From positions 70,638,001 through 70,702,000 of the forward strand of contig CM044319.1 of the NCBI GenBank assembly GCA_024291935.2: a stretch of DNA of 64,000 bases. The letters run 5' to 3'. The notes under the pieces are model-generated. The model was not told where the DNA came from. It saw only the letters and a program-made list of their open reading frames with translations, and made no database searches. The position numbers were made by a program, and so were the translations under genes. Source of the stretch: Okapia johnstoni (Eukaryota > Chordata > Mammalia > Artiodactyla > Giraffidae). Position 1 is the stretch's first letter; each line of letters begins with the position of its first letter. Below, piece by piece: positions 10,610-22,410 of this stretch.

Positions 10610-10990
10610 AGTGAGGCCTTGCTTTCTTAATATAGAATGGATAGTGTTTTATATATTATCATGCCACAGAATCTTTGCATCTGAGGTTGGAGAGGATGGT
10701 TCCTCTCGTCCTACATTTATCACCCAAGCAGGAATCCACTCATCATCACCCCTGATAGAAGCACGGACAGCCTCTACTTCAAAAGCCCACAGAGATAATG
10801 ACTTCAAAGTTTCACAAGATCACTCTATACTGAGGAGTCTAGACAGCTAGAAAGTTTCATCTATATTCATCCCAAATCTGCTTACTCACAAGTGATGTGC
10901 ATCTTTCCCAGTTGCGTTTATGGAACTACCTAGAACAACTCCACTTTTACTCTCAGGACCACCAAATATAAGGGTAGTGCAACTGTATGG
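10610..10990 (+). repeat. Possible ancient mammalian repeat
   Basis: Parts such as AGCTAGAAAGTTTCATCTATATTC and the following AATCTGCTTACT resemble an old, mammal-wide interspersed repeat (L2-like) as I remember it. The match is patchy and no family can be named with confidence. Confidence 0.25.
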
Positions 10991-11536
10991 GAAAAGGAGG
11001 CTGAAAGAATATTCCAGAAACCTTTCAAAATAAATAACCTGGAGAAACACTCCAAAACTGTGTCTCAACCAATTCCGTCTTTATAAAGAAGCACATGTTG
11101 GGTTTCAGTCATATTTATATTTAAATAAAAGCTGACATTTATTTAAAGCATATAATTTAAATAGCACTATATATTTTTTTCATCATGCATTTTCCTTAAA
11201 TTATCTCACAGCTTCCTTACACAGCTCTGCAATCTGATGTGAGGCAATCTTGCTTCACAGTTAATGTCACTGGAAGAATACTGGTGGAGAGAGAAAGAAG
11301 AAATGATATATTTAGCACTATATTTTATGGATTTAGCATCCCATTAGTTACAACATGCACCTTTATTTCATGGACTACTATGGCTAGATGAATTATGGTA
11401 TTTATTAGTTTGAGATATTAGGACACTAAATGGACGCTGAAGCAGATCATTTCCTCTCTCCCTGTTCTGTTTGGAAGCTAGGCATGACTGAGGACAGGAG
11501 CGGGAACATAAGGTGACTGTTTCTCTCTATATTCAG
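10991..11536. other. Unassigned
   Basis: AT-rich, no gene seen. The part near 11180-11260 may be a very degraded MIR, but this is below what I would call. Confidence 0.45.
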
Positions 11537-11742
11537 GTTGTGTGCTTAGCGGCTCAGTTGTCTCCAACTCTTTGTGACCCTGAGGACTGTCCAGGCTCCT
11601 CTGTCCGTGGGGATTCTCCAGGCAAGAATACTGGAGTGGGCTGCCATACCCTCCTCCAGGGGATCGTCCCAACCCATGGATTGAATCCAGGTCTCCCGCA
11701 CTGCAGGTGGATTCTTTACTGTCTGAGTCACCAGAGAAGCCC
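11537..11742 (-). mobile_element. Bov-tA SINE
   Basis: Full Bov-tA in minus orientation, ending with the head complement CACCAGAGAAGCCC. It lies 10 bp from the 3' end of a minus-strand BovB, so in element sense BovB is followed by Bov-tA. The flanks TATTCAGGT and TACTCATGGT may be a degraded target-site duplication. Confidence 0.9.
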
Positions 11743-11752
11743 ATACTCATGG

Positions 11753-12575
11753 TCAGTTCAGTTTGTTCAGTCATTCAGTCATGTCCAGTTCTTTGCAACA
11801 CCATGGACTGTAGCACGCCAGGCTTCCCTGTCCCTCACCAACTCCTGGAGCTTGATCAAGCTCATGTCCATTGAGTCAGTGATGGCATACAATCATCTCA
11901 TCCTCTGTCATCCCCTTTTTCTCTTGCCCTCAGTCTTTCCCAGCATCAGAGTCTTTTCCAATGAGTTGGCTCTTCACATCAGGTGACCAAAATATTGGAG
12001 CTTCAGCTTCAGCATCAGTCCCTCCAATGAATATTCAGGATTGATTTCTTTTAGGAATGACTGGTTTGATCTCCTTACTGTCCAAAGGACTCTCAAGAGT
12101 CTTCTCCAACACCACAGTTCAAAAGCATCACTTTTTCGGTGCTCAGCTTTCTTTATGGTTCAGCTCTCATATGCATACATGACTACTGGAAAAACCATAG
12201 CTTTGACTAGATGGACCTTTGTCGTAATGTCTCTGCTTTTTAATATGCTGTCTAGGTTGGTCATAGCTTTTCTTCCCAGGAGTAAGCGTCTTTTAATTTC
12301 ATGGCTGAAGTCACCATCTGCAGTGATTTGGGAGCCCCAGAAAATAAAGTCTGTCACTGTTTCCATTGTTTCCCCATCTATTTGGCATGAAATGATGGGA
12401 CCAAATGCCATGATCTTCATTTTTTGAATTGAATTTTAAGCCAGCTTTTTCAATGTTCTCTTTTACCCTCATTAAGATGCTCTTTAGTTCCTCTTCACTT
12501 TCTGCCATAAGGGTGGTGTCATCTGCATATCTGAGATTATTGATATTTCTCCCTGTAATCTTGAGTCCAGTTTAT
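11753..12575 (-). mobile_element. BovB LINE, 5'-truncated
   Basis: The minus strand carries the reverse-transcriptase tail and C-terminus of BovB ORF2, with its 3' end at 11753 (complement of the ACTGAAC-type tail). The YADD codons are kept at 12518-12529. The frame is broken: frames at 12311-12508 and 12160-12420 are offset by a frameshift, and the conserved Arg codon CGA after GHLM is TGA (TCA on plus, 11974-11976). It is inactive. Confidence 0.92.
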
Positions 12576-12691
12576 GCCAAATACTCAAAGCAAGTATTGA
12601 GAATGACTGGAGATGTGGGGTGAGAGTCAACATAAATATGTTTCATTTTTTTTTAAGTAGCATCATGTGAAGGTGGCGAACAGCCTTGTGA

Positions 12692-12901
12692 GTGGCTTCC
12701 CAGGTGATACTAGTGGTAAAGAACCCACCTGCCAATGCAAGAGATGTGGGTTTGATCCCTCGACAGAGAAGATCCCCTGAAGGAGGAAATGGCAACCCAC
12801 TCTAGTACTCATGCCTGAAAAATCTAATGTATAGAGGAGCCCGGTGGGTTACAGTCCATGAGGTCACAAAGAGTTGGACATGACAGAGCAACCAAACGTG
12901 C
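12692..12901 (+). mobile_element. Bov-tA SINE with TSD
   Basis: Full-length diverged Bov-tA with head GTGGCTTCCCAGGTGATACT. It is bounded by AACAGCCTTGTGA at 12679-12691 and AACAGCCTAGTGA at 12902-12914, a 13-bp duplication with one mismatch, which fixes both ends. Confidence 0.92.
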
Positions 12902-12914
12902 AACAGCCTAGTGA

Positions 12915-13849
12915 AGCCTCTCGGGATGACAGTATTTTACAGTAAGATTTTCGGAGCTTCTGACACATATACATCAAGTGTAGATGTCATTTATTAAATC
13001 TTGTCCATTGCATGCCATTTTGTGTGAAGACTTTTTCTTTTTCTCCCATTTAGATCTTTTGGAAGTCAATAATGGCAGGATGAAGGATGGACTGAGAACT
13101 TTGAAGTGGGCTGGAAGAGTCTGGAGATAGAATGAAGTGTTGCAAACAGAAGAACTGGCAATATAATTTGCATTACCTGCCTCATTACATGCTTCTTTAA
13201 TATGTTTAATTTAGTGAATTAAAATAGCATTCTCAATTATCTTCACCAAATCACTTAACTTTCCTTTTGTTGACCTGGCTCATTTGTTCAAGAGCCTGAA
13301 AATGATATTAAAGGCCAATCTGCCATGTAAATGAAAAATCACAATCTTGGCAGGATCACAGGTTTCCTTGCCATTACTCTGAAAAAGTGTTCACACTTAC
13401 CCTATTTTTACCTTTTCTCTTCTCTTCTTTTTACCTGTTTTAACCTTTGTATTTTATGTAGGAAAATAAGGTTTGCCCCTTCTTTTAACTTGAAATGTAG
13501 GAGGAAGAAACCAAAGCAAAACTCATTCTCTTCTCTCTTAGAAACTGATAAGGAACTTTGTGGATATCAAGACCCTAATATGAATTATTGGCAAAGAATG
13601 GTATTTGTAGCTATTGTCAACTTGACACTGAAGCCTGTGTGAAGTGTGATGCATTTCCTTTCCTTAGATATTTAGAGGGTTTGGAGTACTGTTACTCAGT
13701 TCTCTCTCATCTCTTTACTAACTGAACAAGAAAATAATTTTACTAAATTATGGCCACACAGATGGAAAAATAATTTTTCTAGATTACTGGGAGTGAAATG
13801 TAACATAAAGAGCCAAGAAAGACTGTAGCATTGACAGAGCATTCCTTCT
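12915..13849. other. Unassigned
   Basis: No gene is recognised. A 103-codon plus frame at 13331-13642 is the longest frame here not explained by a repeat, but its composition (poly-Leu/Phe, Lys-rich) and lack of any motif make it look like chance. Confidence 0.45.
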
Positions 13850-14450
13850 CCTGCTAGAATGTAAGGCCATCTGGTCCCAATTCTTTTCCCCCATATCTGT
13901 GTCTTTTCATCTTCACAACCTCTCTCATCTAAAGAACTATTATTTGCCCCTGACTCTGAAATGGTCTTTTAGCTGGATTTGACCAAAACACATGACAGAA
14001 GAGGAGGTGTTCCACTTCTAAGCAAAGACCTCAAAAGTACTTGTGAACCCTCAGTGTCTCAGACAGCCACCTCAAACAGAAGATAAACTCCAGCTTGCCT
14101 AGTGGGAGATGAGACATCATGTTAAACAGAACCCAGAGGGCTGAGAAGGGTATGGCATCCCACTCCAGTATTCTTGCCTGGAAAATTCTATGGACAGAGG
14201 AACATGACAGGCTACAGTCCACGGGGTTGCAAAGAGTTAGACATGACTGAAGGACTACAACTCAGAGAGCTGAAACTAACCTAGACTCTCAGACCCTGAG
14301 AAACTCACCAGCTGACCTGGACATATAATAAACCTGGCTGGTCAAGAACTGTTGAGTCTGATCTAAATTAGTGAGACCTCTCAGCTGATCCACAGATCTG
14401 TGAGCTAAAATAAGAGTTTCTATCAATAAAGAGGTTTTATTATTATAAAT
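13850..14450 (+). repeat. MaLR/MLT1-like LTR, split by a SINE
   Basis: The 3' part (CAGCTGATCCACAGATCTGTGA then GCTAAAATAAGAGTTTC) and the part before the SINE (GATGAGACATCATGTTAAACAG) follow the order of an old mammalian LTR of MLT1 type. The boundaries are approximate. A BovA SINE at 14146-14262 interrupts it. No internal proviral genes are present. Confidence 0.45.
14146..14262 (+). mobile_element. BovA-body SINE inside LTR
   Basis: The copy starts in the body at GGCATCCCACTCCAGTATTC and runs to GGACTACAACT, lacking the tRNA-like head. The flanks CAGAGGGCTGA (14134-) and CAGAGAGCTGA (14263-) form a probable target-site duplication with one mismatch. Confidence 0.85.
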
Positions 14451-16317
14451 AGAATGACAGAGGTTTTCTGATAGTAAGTTGAGGCATCTACTTCCTTCCT
14501 TGAAACTAGTTCAAAATTTCTACAATTCCCCAAGGGAAATATGCTGTTACTTACATTTTGTTCCCTACTTCTCTTGCTACTAGTTGTCCAACTTCTTTTT
14601 CTTCACTTTACCGAAAGAAAAAAATGTTTTTTAAAAAAAATCAAGTCTGTGTTTAGAATTCTGAGCTTCTTTTACATTTATTTTCCTACCAAGCAAGGTT
14701 CCATGACCTTGGGACATGACTTCTCATGACCGCTCACACATGCCCTCTCATTATAGTCATCTATCAAGTTGCTCTAAGATCCTTGACTCACTTCATTCAC
14801 ATGAATAAATAAATGAACAAAAAGGCATAAGACATTAGGGAAGGAGCTGAATTTTAATATAGCAGCAGTTTACACTCATAACCTTAATTGTTTTTTCTTA
14901 AATTGTAATCTTCGGTCACTTGTATGAGAATCATCCAGGAGAAACCTCTAGAATACGTATCCTTAGGTCCTACTCAGACTTATTGCGTCAGGAACAGAAC
15001 TTGAGCAGAGGTAAATACAATTACACTGTGCTGATATTTTTATCTGTTTGTTTGTTGTTTAGTTTTGTTTTCCACTGCTGAAATTGTAAAAGTCAGATCA
15101 GCAGTCAACTCCTTCATTTCAATGAAAAAGAAGTTTGGTTTGCAGTCAGAGACCCATCAAGAAAAATAAGCCACTCTATGTATTCCAGTCCCACAAGTTT
15201 ATGTTTGGATATAAAATTAGAAAAACATTAAAAATTGCCCAAATACTACGTGCTAAGGAAACGAAGTTCAAAGAAACTCTTGCTAGCATCTAAGCAATTA
15301 ATTATTAAAAAGTTAACATGAAGTTTGTTTCAGCTGTTACCTCTGACACTAGCCCACATATCTGTCCAGAACTTTCTCTGGAGATGAGTGGTCTATCCTT
15401 GTCTTTCACTCTCCAGATTTCTTGCAAATATCTCTCCTTAGCTGATTCTTAAATTGAAACCAGATGGAGAAGGGGATTTTGTAAAATGTATTGATATTTC
15501 CCAGCTTCTCCTCTGTGATGCAGACATATCATAGATGAGGCTGGTGATAGGGTTAAGTTGACCAGAGAGAACCCAGTACATATCCAGTCTCTGAGGTAAT
15601 GACACTAAATCTGAGGTCTAAAATTTTAATGGAAAAACACTCCACCTTTTGGTAGAAGGCTGGAGTATCAGTATTATATACATATTATTTATACTTCAGT
15701 TTTGATCATTAAACCAGGTAAAGATAGGGTGATGTTCCTCTCATATGCTACAGGTATCAACAATTCAGTTTTTGCAAGTGGCTTGAGCAGTTTCTTTCTT
15801 TCATTATATGTTTAAAATTTTCTCCTGAAACTTTGGTAAGCTTTAGATCTTGTTTTCTGATTGGCACTTTGTTAGATCCTTTCTTTCTAAGTTTCACCGG
15901 ACAACATGTAACAGCATTTGACCTTCTCTTACCGATTTCATGGAAAATATTTATAATTTTATTTCCACAATTATGGCCTTCTTCTATAGCACTTCTAGCA
16001 GTAACATTGTTCTTTTATTCATGGAATATGAGGGAATTGATACTTTTTGTAGAGTCTTCCCCAAAATAAGACTAAATGCAACAATACAGTAAAGACAGGA
16101 AAACAACAAAATTGACACATGTAATTGCTAATAACATCTGGTAGAGTTGGGTATATTGCACAGGTTTTTAAACTCCTATTTTCTTGTGAGAGTTGGCCCG
16201 TTCAAAGTTCATGAGCAAAGGACAATCTCTATGTATATATGAATTTCCATCTCAAGCAAAGGTCAGATGTGTTTTGGAGAATGACAACAGCTTACATGTG
16301 TCAAGAATTTTGATTGC
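14451..16317. other. Unassigned, long AT-rich stretch
   Basis: About 1.9 kb without a gene. The segment 14903-15010 (GAGAATCATCCAGGAG onward) recalls the MER20-type hAT element, but the match is weak. Frames at 14541-14729 and 15833-16069 are hydrophobic, motif-free and probably chance. Confidence 0.45.
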
Positions 16318-16490
16318 ATAATTTTATTAAGTGCTCACAACAAGTCCGTGAGTATTATTCCCATCCTGTATATGTTGTAGTTGAAGGACAGAGAAGGTAA
16401 AAAGTTAACACAAAGTCACACAGTTTGTAAAAGAGCCAGAATTTAAATCTACAGCTTTTATCTCCAAACTGTGAACTTTTTTCTACTTTA
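16318..16490 (-). repeat. MIR SINE
   Basis: The minus-strand MIR signature is visible on plus as GAAGGACAGAGAAGGTAAAA followed by CAAAGTCACACAGTTTGTAA and AGAGCCAGAATTTAAA, in the right order and spacing. An old element predating the ruminant repeats. Confidence 0.75.
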
Positions 16491-17477
16491 TCTCTCTGAC
16501 TGTGTCATAGAATTTTCCAGCAAATAAAGTCTTCTCTGTTTTGCAAAAAGGAGTATATAGCACTGTTCTCTGCCTCACACATGTTCCTTCAGCCTCCATG
16601 GCTGATTCTCAAACTGGGAAGGAGGAAACGCTTCATAAACAAAGCCTCTACGTTTCCTCTCTGGGGCATCTCTTCTCATTTGTTTTTTGGTTTTTTGTCT
16701 CCAATGGTGATAAACCAAAGCTGTAAATCATATTGTACCTTTGTTGTGAATGATATATTTTTTTTATTTCAGTCCTCTAGCATCCGTTCTTTCTTTCTAC
16801 CTGCACAACAATTTCTTTTCAGATTTCCTTTTTCTTTCTGTGTGTAGTCTTGGTGGGATGTTGAAACCAGCCTCCTACGATGGAGGCTAAAGTGGCAGAA
16901 TACTTCCACTCCCCAGCCCAGTACTTCTGAGGACATGTGATTCATGACTGACTAATCAAACGCTTTCCTCTAGAGTCCTGAATTTGAAGCAATGGATGAA
17001 GTCACAGGGACAATTTGGAGATGATGTAATTCAAAGACAGTTTTTGTTATAACACTTATTTCTGTAGTCCCTCTTTTACCACAGCTTTAGTTTCTGTCAG
17101 TTTTCAATGAACAAACTTCCCTTACTTTGCGTGAGTGTAAACTGGTACTATACTTACTTTTTATTATTGAAGTTAGTCAGATTCAATTTCCATGGAATAA
17201 GAGACTCCAAATTAATATATTGATAATAATCTATTAATATATTCACCTATCTCAACTCATTAACGATGGAAACCATGAATATTAAAATAAAAATTAATGA
17301 GAAAACTGGAAAGCAAACCACTTTGTATTAGGATATTGTCATGTATTTAGTGTATAGTGTGTATAATAATCAGGGTTGCTTTCAGTTGCAAGTAGAAAAA
17401 TGAAATCCCAGTGTATTTGAAAATCTTGGAGGAAAATGAAAGAAGAAATGAGATTAAAAATGATAAGATGGAGATGG
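16491..17477. other. Unassigned
   Basis: No gene is recognised. Two overlapping plus frames at 16541-16847 lack recognisable domains. The rest is AT-rich. Confidence 0.5.
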
Positions 17478-17485
17478 GAACAGTT

Positions 17486-17756
17486 CAGTTCAGTTCAGTC
17501 GCTCAGTCGTGTCTGACTCTTTGCGACCCCATGAATTGCAGCACGCCAGGCCTCTCTGTCCATCACCAACTCCCGGAGTCTACCCAAACCCATGTCCATC
17601 GAGTTGGTGATGCCATCCAACCATCTCATCCTCTGTTGTCCCCTTCTCCTCCTGCCCTCAATCCTACCCAGCATTAGGGTCTTTTCCAATGAGTCAACTC
17701 TTCGCATGAGGTGGCCAAAGTATTGGAGTTTCAGCTTCAACATCAGCCCTTCCAAT
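17486..17756 (-). mobile_element. BovB LINE 3' end, low divergence
   Basis: The minus strand carries an uninterrupted C-terminal BovB frame (about 85 codons, from [20 protein letters not shown] to SQTRLSD), and the CGA Arg codon after GHLM is intact. The 3' tail is a clean (GTTCA)n complement. Possible 8-bp duplication GAACAGTT at 17478-17485 and 17757-17764. The frame continuing into flank at 17776 is not BovB. Confidence 0.92.
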
Positions 17757-17764
17757 GAACAGTT

Positions 17765-18864
17765 ACTACCCAACATTAATGCCTTTATAAATTCACTAAA
17801 ATTGTGCCTCGACAGTGAGAGTTTTCCAGAAGCCTAAGCAAGAAGAAAACACTGTCAGTTGTATATGTCTGAAAATTCCTCCGGTAAAACTTGACCACTT
17901 ACTCAGAAGAAAAATTACACCTCACACTGAGACCAGAGCGGGATGGGAAGTGGTTTTTTGTTGTGTTCTGTTTTGGTTTTGGTGTATGTGTGTGTTCTCC
18001 TGTGAGAACTGTACAAAGTACAGTAAGTAGTGTCAACAAACACGCCACAGAGGAAACAGTATGTGGTTCACACACTGTTTTTAAAACTGTTGCTCAGTCT
18101 AAGTTAATAGCATCATGCTAAACTGAAATCCACTGAAAAGAGTTCTGTGGGGGACAAAAATGAAATGACCCAGGTGTGTGACTCTCTGTAGATCTGTTGT
18201 TTCATCTACAGAGAGAGCTTACAGTGTTTAGATGCATGAGTAGGCAACTGGCATTTCAGAATTCTTCCAAAACTATTGTTTTCCTAAAGCATTACTGAGA
18301 AATGAGCTTAAGGTTACATTCTCTAGCAATTAACTGCTGGGCAGCTATTCTGTGTTGACTGTGGAGCAGATGGTTAATTTGGCCATTGTTAAATTGGAGG
18401 AATTGAAGACAGAAGCATAAATAGAAAAAAACTGCTTTTCTGCTTGGAATAAGGGAAAGGCACATACTGGGAAGAGACAAAATTATGCTTAAGAAAGTAT
18501 CTGATGATTTTAAATGAAGGAATAAAGACAGCATTACAAGTAATCCCTTAGGGGGAAAATGGTGGTAACAGTAAGAAGTTAATTAAACGACTTCCTCTTT
18601 GGATTGAATACGCACTTAGTTATATGACCCATTATCCAACCAAAACAAGAAAGTTATGAGAAATCTTAAACTAATTAGTTCATTTTTTAAATGGGCAAAT
18701 ACACATTTAAGATACAGAGAAAATTACAGGACATTTAAGAATGTATATAACTCATCTATGTAAAATTTGAACTATAAAAATCTTGATTAAAATCATAATT
18801 TTCTAATAATATAATTTTTCAAATCTGATCATAGGGAAATAGAAACAGAACAGCTACTAGGAAG
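17765..18864. other. Unassigned
   Basis: No gene is recognised. It contains the perfect short hairpin listed at 18182-18215. Overlapping frames at 17815-18121 have no motif. Confidence 0.5.
18182..18215. repeat. Perfect 12-bp inverted repeat (hairpin)
   Basis: CTCTCTGTAGAT at 18182-18193 pairs perfectly with ATCTACAGAGAG at 18204-18215 around a 10-nt loop. The stem does not extend further. No T-run follows, and the stem is too short for a usual microRNA precursor, so no function is assigned. Confidence 0.8.
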
Positions 18865-19230
18865 TTGCTATGGACTAAATATTGTTTCCCCTGGGAATTC
18901 GTATGTTGAAGCCTAAATCATCAATGTGATGGTATTTTCAGGTAGGGCCTTTAGGGGGAATTAGGTCATAGGAATGGACACCTCATGACTAGGATTAGTA
19001 ACCTTTATGAAAATAGGTGCTAGAAAGATGACCTCACTTTCTCTGCTCTCTGCCATGAGACCATAATAAGAAGCTAGCCATCCTCTCACCAGGAAATGGG
19101 TTCTCACCAGATCACAACCAAGGGGTCACTCTGGTCTTGAATCTCCCACCCTCTAGAAATAAATGTTTGTCATTTAACTCACCCAGTTTATGTTTTACTT
19201 GATACAGCAGTCCAAACTAAGATAGAAATT
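18865..19230 (+). repeat. MaLR (MLT1A/MST-like) solo LTR
   Basis: The order TGCTATGGACTAAATATTG, CGTATGTTGAAGCC, CAATGTGATGGTATTTTCAG, TTAGGTCATAGGAATGG, TTCTCACCAGATCACA, AGAAATAAATGTTTG and finally GTCCAAACTAAGATA follows the MST/MLT1A consensus closely for about 365 bp. It is a solitary LTR of an ancient ERVL-MaLR retroelement with no internal region. Confidence 0.82.
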
Positions 19231-19319
19231 GAATAGAGAAATATCAAAATAATTGACTTAAACTCAGCCATGTCAATAACTACCTAAAATGTAAATCGAT
19301 ACTCGGTGGTAGATAGAAT

Positions 19320-19770
19320 TAGAATCCCAGAAATGTTCATGTCTAATCTCTGAAACTTGTGTGTACGTTACTTTCCTTAGCAAAAGGGATTTGGTAGTTG
19401 TGATTGATTATGGACCTTGAGTTGTGAAAATTACTTTGGATTATGTGCATGAGGCCAATATAATCACATGAGCCTTTAAAGGTGGAGAAACTTTTTCAGC
19501 TGGAATTGGATATTGTTAAGTTTAAGAATGGAGAAATAACACTATTATGCAAGGAAAGTAGGTGAATTCTAGAACCTGCAAAAGACAAGGAAATAGCTTG
19601 TTCTTTGGATTCTCATGAAACAAACACAGGACTGCTAACATTCTGATTTTAGCTCAGTGGGAGACCTGTATATGACTTCTAACCCACAGAATAGTAAAAT
19701 AGTAAATTTGAGTTGCTTAAGCCTCTAACCTGGTGGCAGTTTGTTACAGTAGCAATAGAAAACACGTAGA
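19320..19770 (+). repeat. MLT1-type solo LTR
   Basis: Landmarks in order: ATGTTCATGTCTAATCTCTG, GCAAAAGGGATTTGG, TGTGATTGATTATGGACCTT, CCAATATAATCACATGAGCC, GATTTTAGCTCAGTGGGAGA and GTTTGTTACAGTAGCAATAG. These match an older MLT1 subfamily than the LTR 90 bp upstream. Same orientation, no coding region between them, so they are two separate solo LTRs rather than one provirus. Confidence 0.78.
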
Positions 19771-19774
19771 TACT

Positions 19775-22410
19775 CCAAGTACAAGGAAGAAATGCTCAGT
19801 CTGCATTAAAAACAATCTGTTGTTAGAATAGAGACTCATATAAATATAAGAATACTGACAAAGGAAAATACAAAAAGAGATGCACCATGCAATAAAGGAA
19901 GCTGGTGTGGCTATATTTATACCAGACAAAGTTTACTTTAATTCAAGGTAATTTAGTTTAATTACCAATTATGGAGCATAGCATTATATAGTGAAAAAAA
20001 GGTCAGTTTTTTAAAAAAAAACATATAATCTTAAATGTGTATATAGGTGATAACATAGCTTTAAGTATTGCTATCTATGGCAACATGATAGAACTGAAAG
20101 GATAAATAGACTCATCTACATTATAGTTTGGAATTTAAACATATCTTTCTTAGAAATTAAATGAATAAATAGACAAAAATATCAGGAAGCTATAGAATAT
20201 TTGAAAAAACCTACTAACCAGGTTGACCAAATTCACATTTATAATATGTAAAACAATAATACTATGTGAATTGTTTTTGAGTACCTGTAAATCATTCACA
20301 AAGTAGACAGTATTCTGGGTTACAAAACAAATCTCAATAAATGTTAAAGGACTGACATTATATGTAGTGTGTTCTCCAAATGCCAAGAATTACAGGAGAT
20401 GATTAGAAAAATACTGGCATGTTTGAAAATTAGGCAATAAATGTCTAGATAACTTATTTTACAAAGATGAAATCACAATGGAAAGAGAACATTTTGAATG
20501 AAACAATAGGAAAAACATGCATACCAGTGTTTGTAGGATGTAACTAATGCAGTCATATGGCGGGGATTCTTTTTTAGCTTTAAATACATATATTACAAGA
20601 AAAATATGGTTTTCAAAATTAATTAAATAGGCTTTAATATCAGGAAACTAAAAAACAATAGCAGGGATATCCAAGTAAACCAAAGGCAGAAATAATAAAT
20701 GTAAGAACAGAAATAAGTAAAAAGGAGACATTTAATATAGAATATCAGCAAAGCCCAAAGTGTTCCTTTGTAAAGATTTGTGAAAAATAATAAAAACTTA
20801 TTGGAAGGCATCAAGATAAAAGAGTGAAAAATAGCAATATCAGCAATGATAAGCAAAATCTCACCGTAGATCTTACTGGCATAAAAGGATAATAGGATGA
20901 TACAATGAATAAATTATGTCAATAAACTTGACAGTAAAATTGAAACATGAAAATTCCTTGAAAAATGCAACACACTAAAGCTCATGCAAGAAAAAACAGA
21001 ATATTTTATATATGCTATATTTATTTATATATACCAACATTAGTTCCAAAAATTCCCCTCTCAAACAAACAAAACCTTATGCCCAGATGAATTCACTGGT
21101 GAATTCTATGAAATATTTAGTGAAAAAAAAAATCACTCTATCACAAACTCAGGATAAAAAGAAAGGACAAATATTTCCCAGCTGCTTTTATATGTCAAGT
21201 AGATCATTAATACCTGTACCTGCAAATACACTACATGGAAAGAAAATTACAGGTCTATGCCCCATTTAAACATGTGCAAAATATTATCAAAGTACTAGCA
21301 ATTTGAATTTACTGGTGTATCAAATGCATGCATTTTTAAGACCAAACAGAGTTTATTTCAAAATTACATTTGGTTTGACATTAGAAAAATAATGTAATTC
21401 ACCTCAGTGACATAACAAAGGAAGAAAATCATTGATTTTCTTACTTGTGTAGAAAGTATTAATAAAACAACAACAACTTTTATAAAAAATATCTCAGCAA
21501 ACTAGAAATAGAAAGAAACTTCTTCAGTTTGATAGAGAGTACTTACAAAAAGCCTACAGGTAACATCAGACTTAACTTTGAAATATTGAACATTTTTCCC
21601 CTAAGGTGAAGGAAAAAAACAAAGATGTACATGATCACCATTTTTATTTGACATTGTGTTAGAAGTCTTAGCTCATGGAATAATGTATAAGAAAAAAAGA
21701 GACAGAGATACAGAGACAGAGTTTGAGAGACAGAGAAAAAAAATCTGAAGTGAAAAGTAAGAAGCATAACTGTCATTATACACAGACAACATGAATGCAA
21801 ATTTCGAAAAAGCAAATAAATCTACAAATTACAAGAACTAATAAGTGAATTTAGCAAGTTCATGGGGTACACGGTCAATTATTTTTTATAAAGTAGCAAC
21901 AAATAACTGGATAATAAACTTTTTAAAATAGCATTTATAATTTTACCAAAAATAAAATATCTAGGAATAATATTAACTATATGCAAGACTTTTCTGAAAA
22001 TTATAAATGAAGAATTCTTTAAATTCTCAAAGATCTAAATAAATAGAAAGATATTTCATGTTTATGGATTGAAAGTCTCTAAACTGCCAGATATAAGTTC
22101 TATCCAAATAAAGTTGTTATCTCAATCAAAATTCCACCAGAATTTTGTAGAAGTATGAGATTTATATGAAAATTTAAAGACACAGAAAGGTCAAGACCAA
22201 TCCTAAAGCTATGGGAACAAATAGAGGGCCATATCTGAAAAGCATAGGCAAATACTTGACATAAATAGCAGAGAGTTCACAGAAGGACCCACATATATAC
22301 AGTCTTGATTTGCAACAAAAAACATCAACACAAGTTAATAGGAAAATAAATAAGTTAAAATTTTAGTAAGGCAAGAATATAATCTGAGAATAGCAACAAA
22401 TTTGTTGTCT
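19775..22410 (+). mobile_element. Old L1 LINE, decayed ORF2 region
   Basis: The DNA follows L1 ORF2 over 2.6 kb: GGAAGCTGGTGTGGCTATAT (near 19900), TTCTGGGTTACAAAACAAATC (near 20312), CCCAGATGAATTCACTGGTG (near 21081), the degraded RT core near 21770, GAACTAATAAGTGAATTTAGC (near 21835), and CAATCAAAATTCCACCAGAA (near 22123). All frames carry many stops and indels. An ancient mammalian L1, inactive. Start and end are approximate. Confidence 0.8.

Noticed and set aside
13331..13642. 103-codon frame in unassigned DNA
   Set aside because: Low complexity, no recognised motif, no upstream or downstream gene signals.
18865..19770. Provirus with two LTRs
   Set aside because: The LTRs differ in subfamily and only 90 bp separates them; no internal region.
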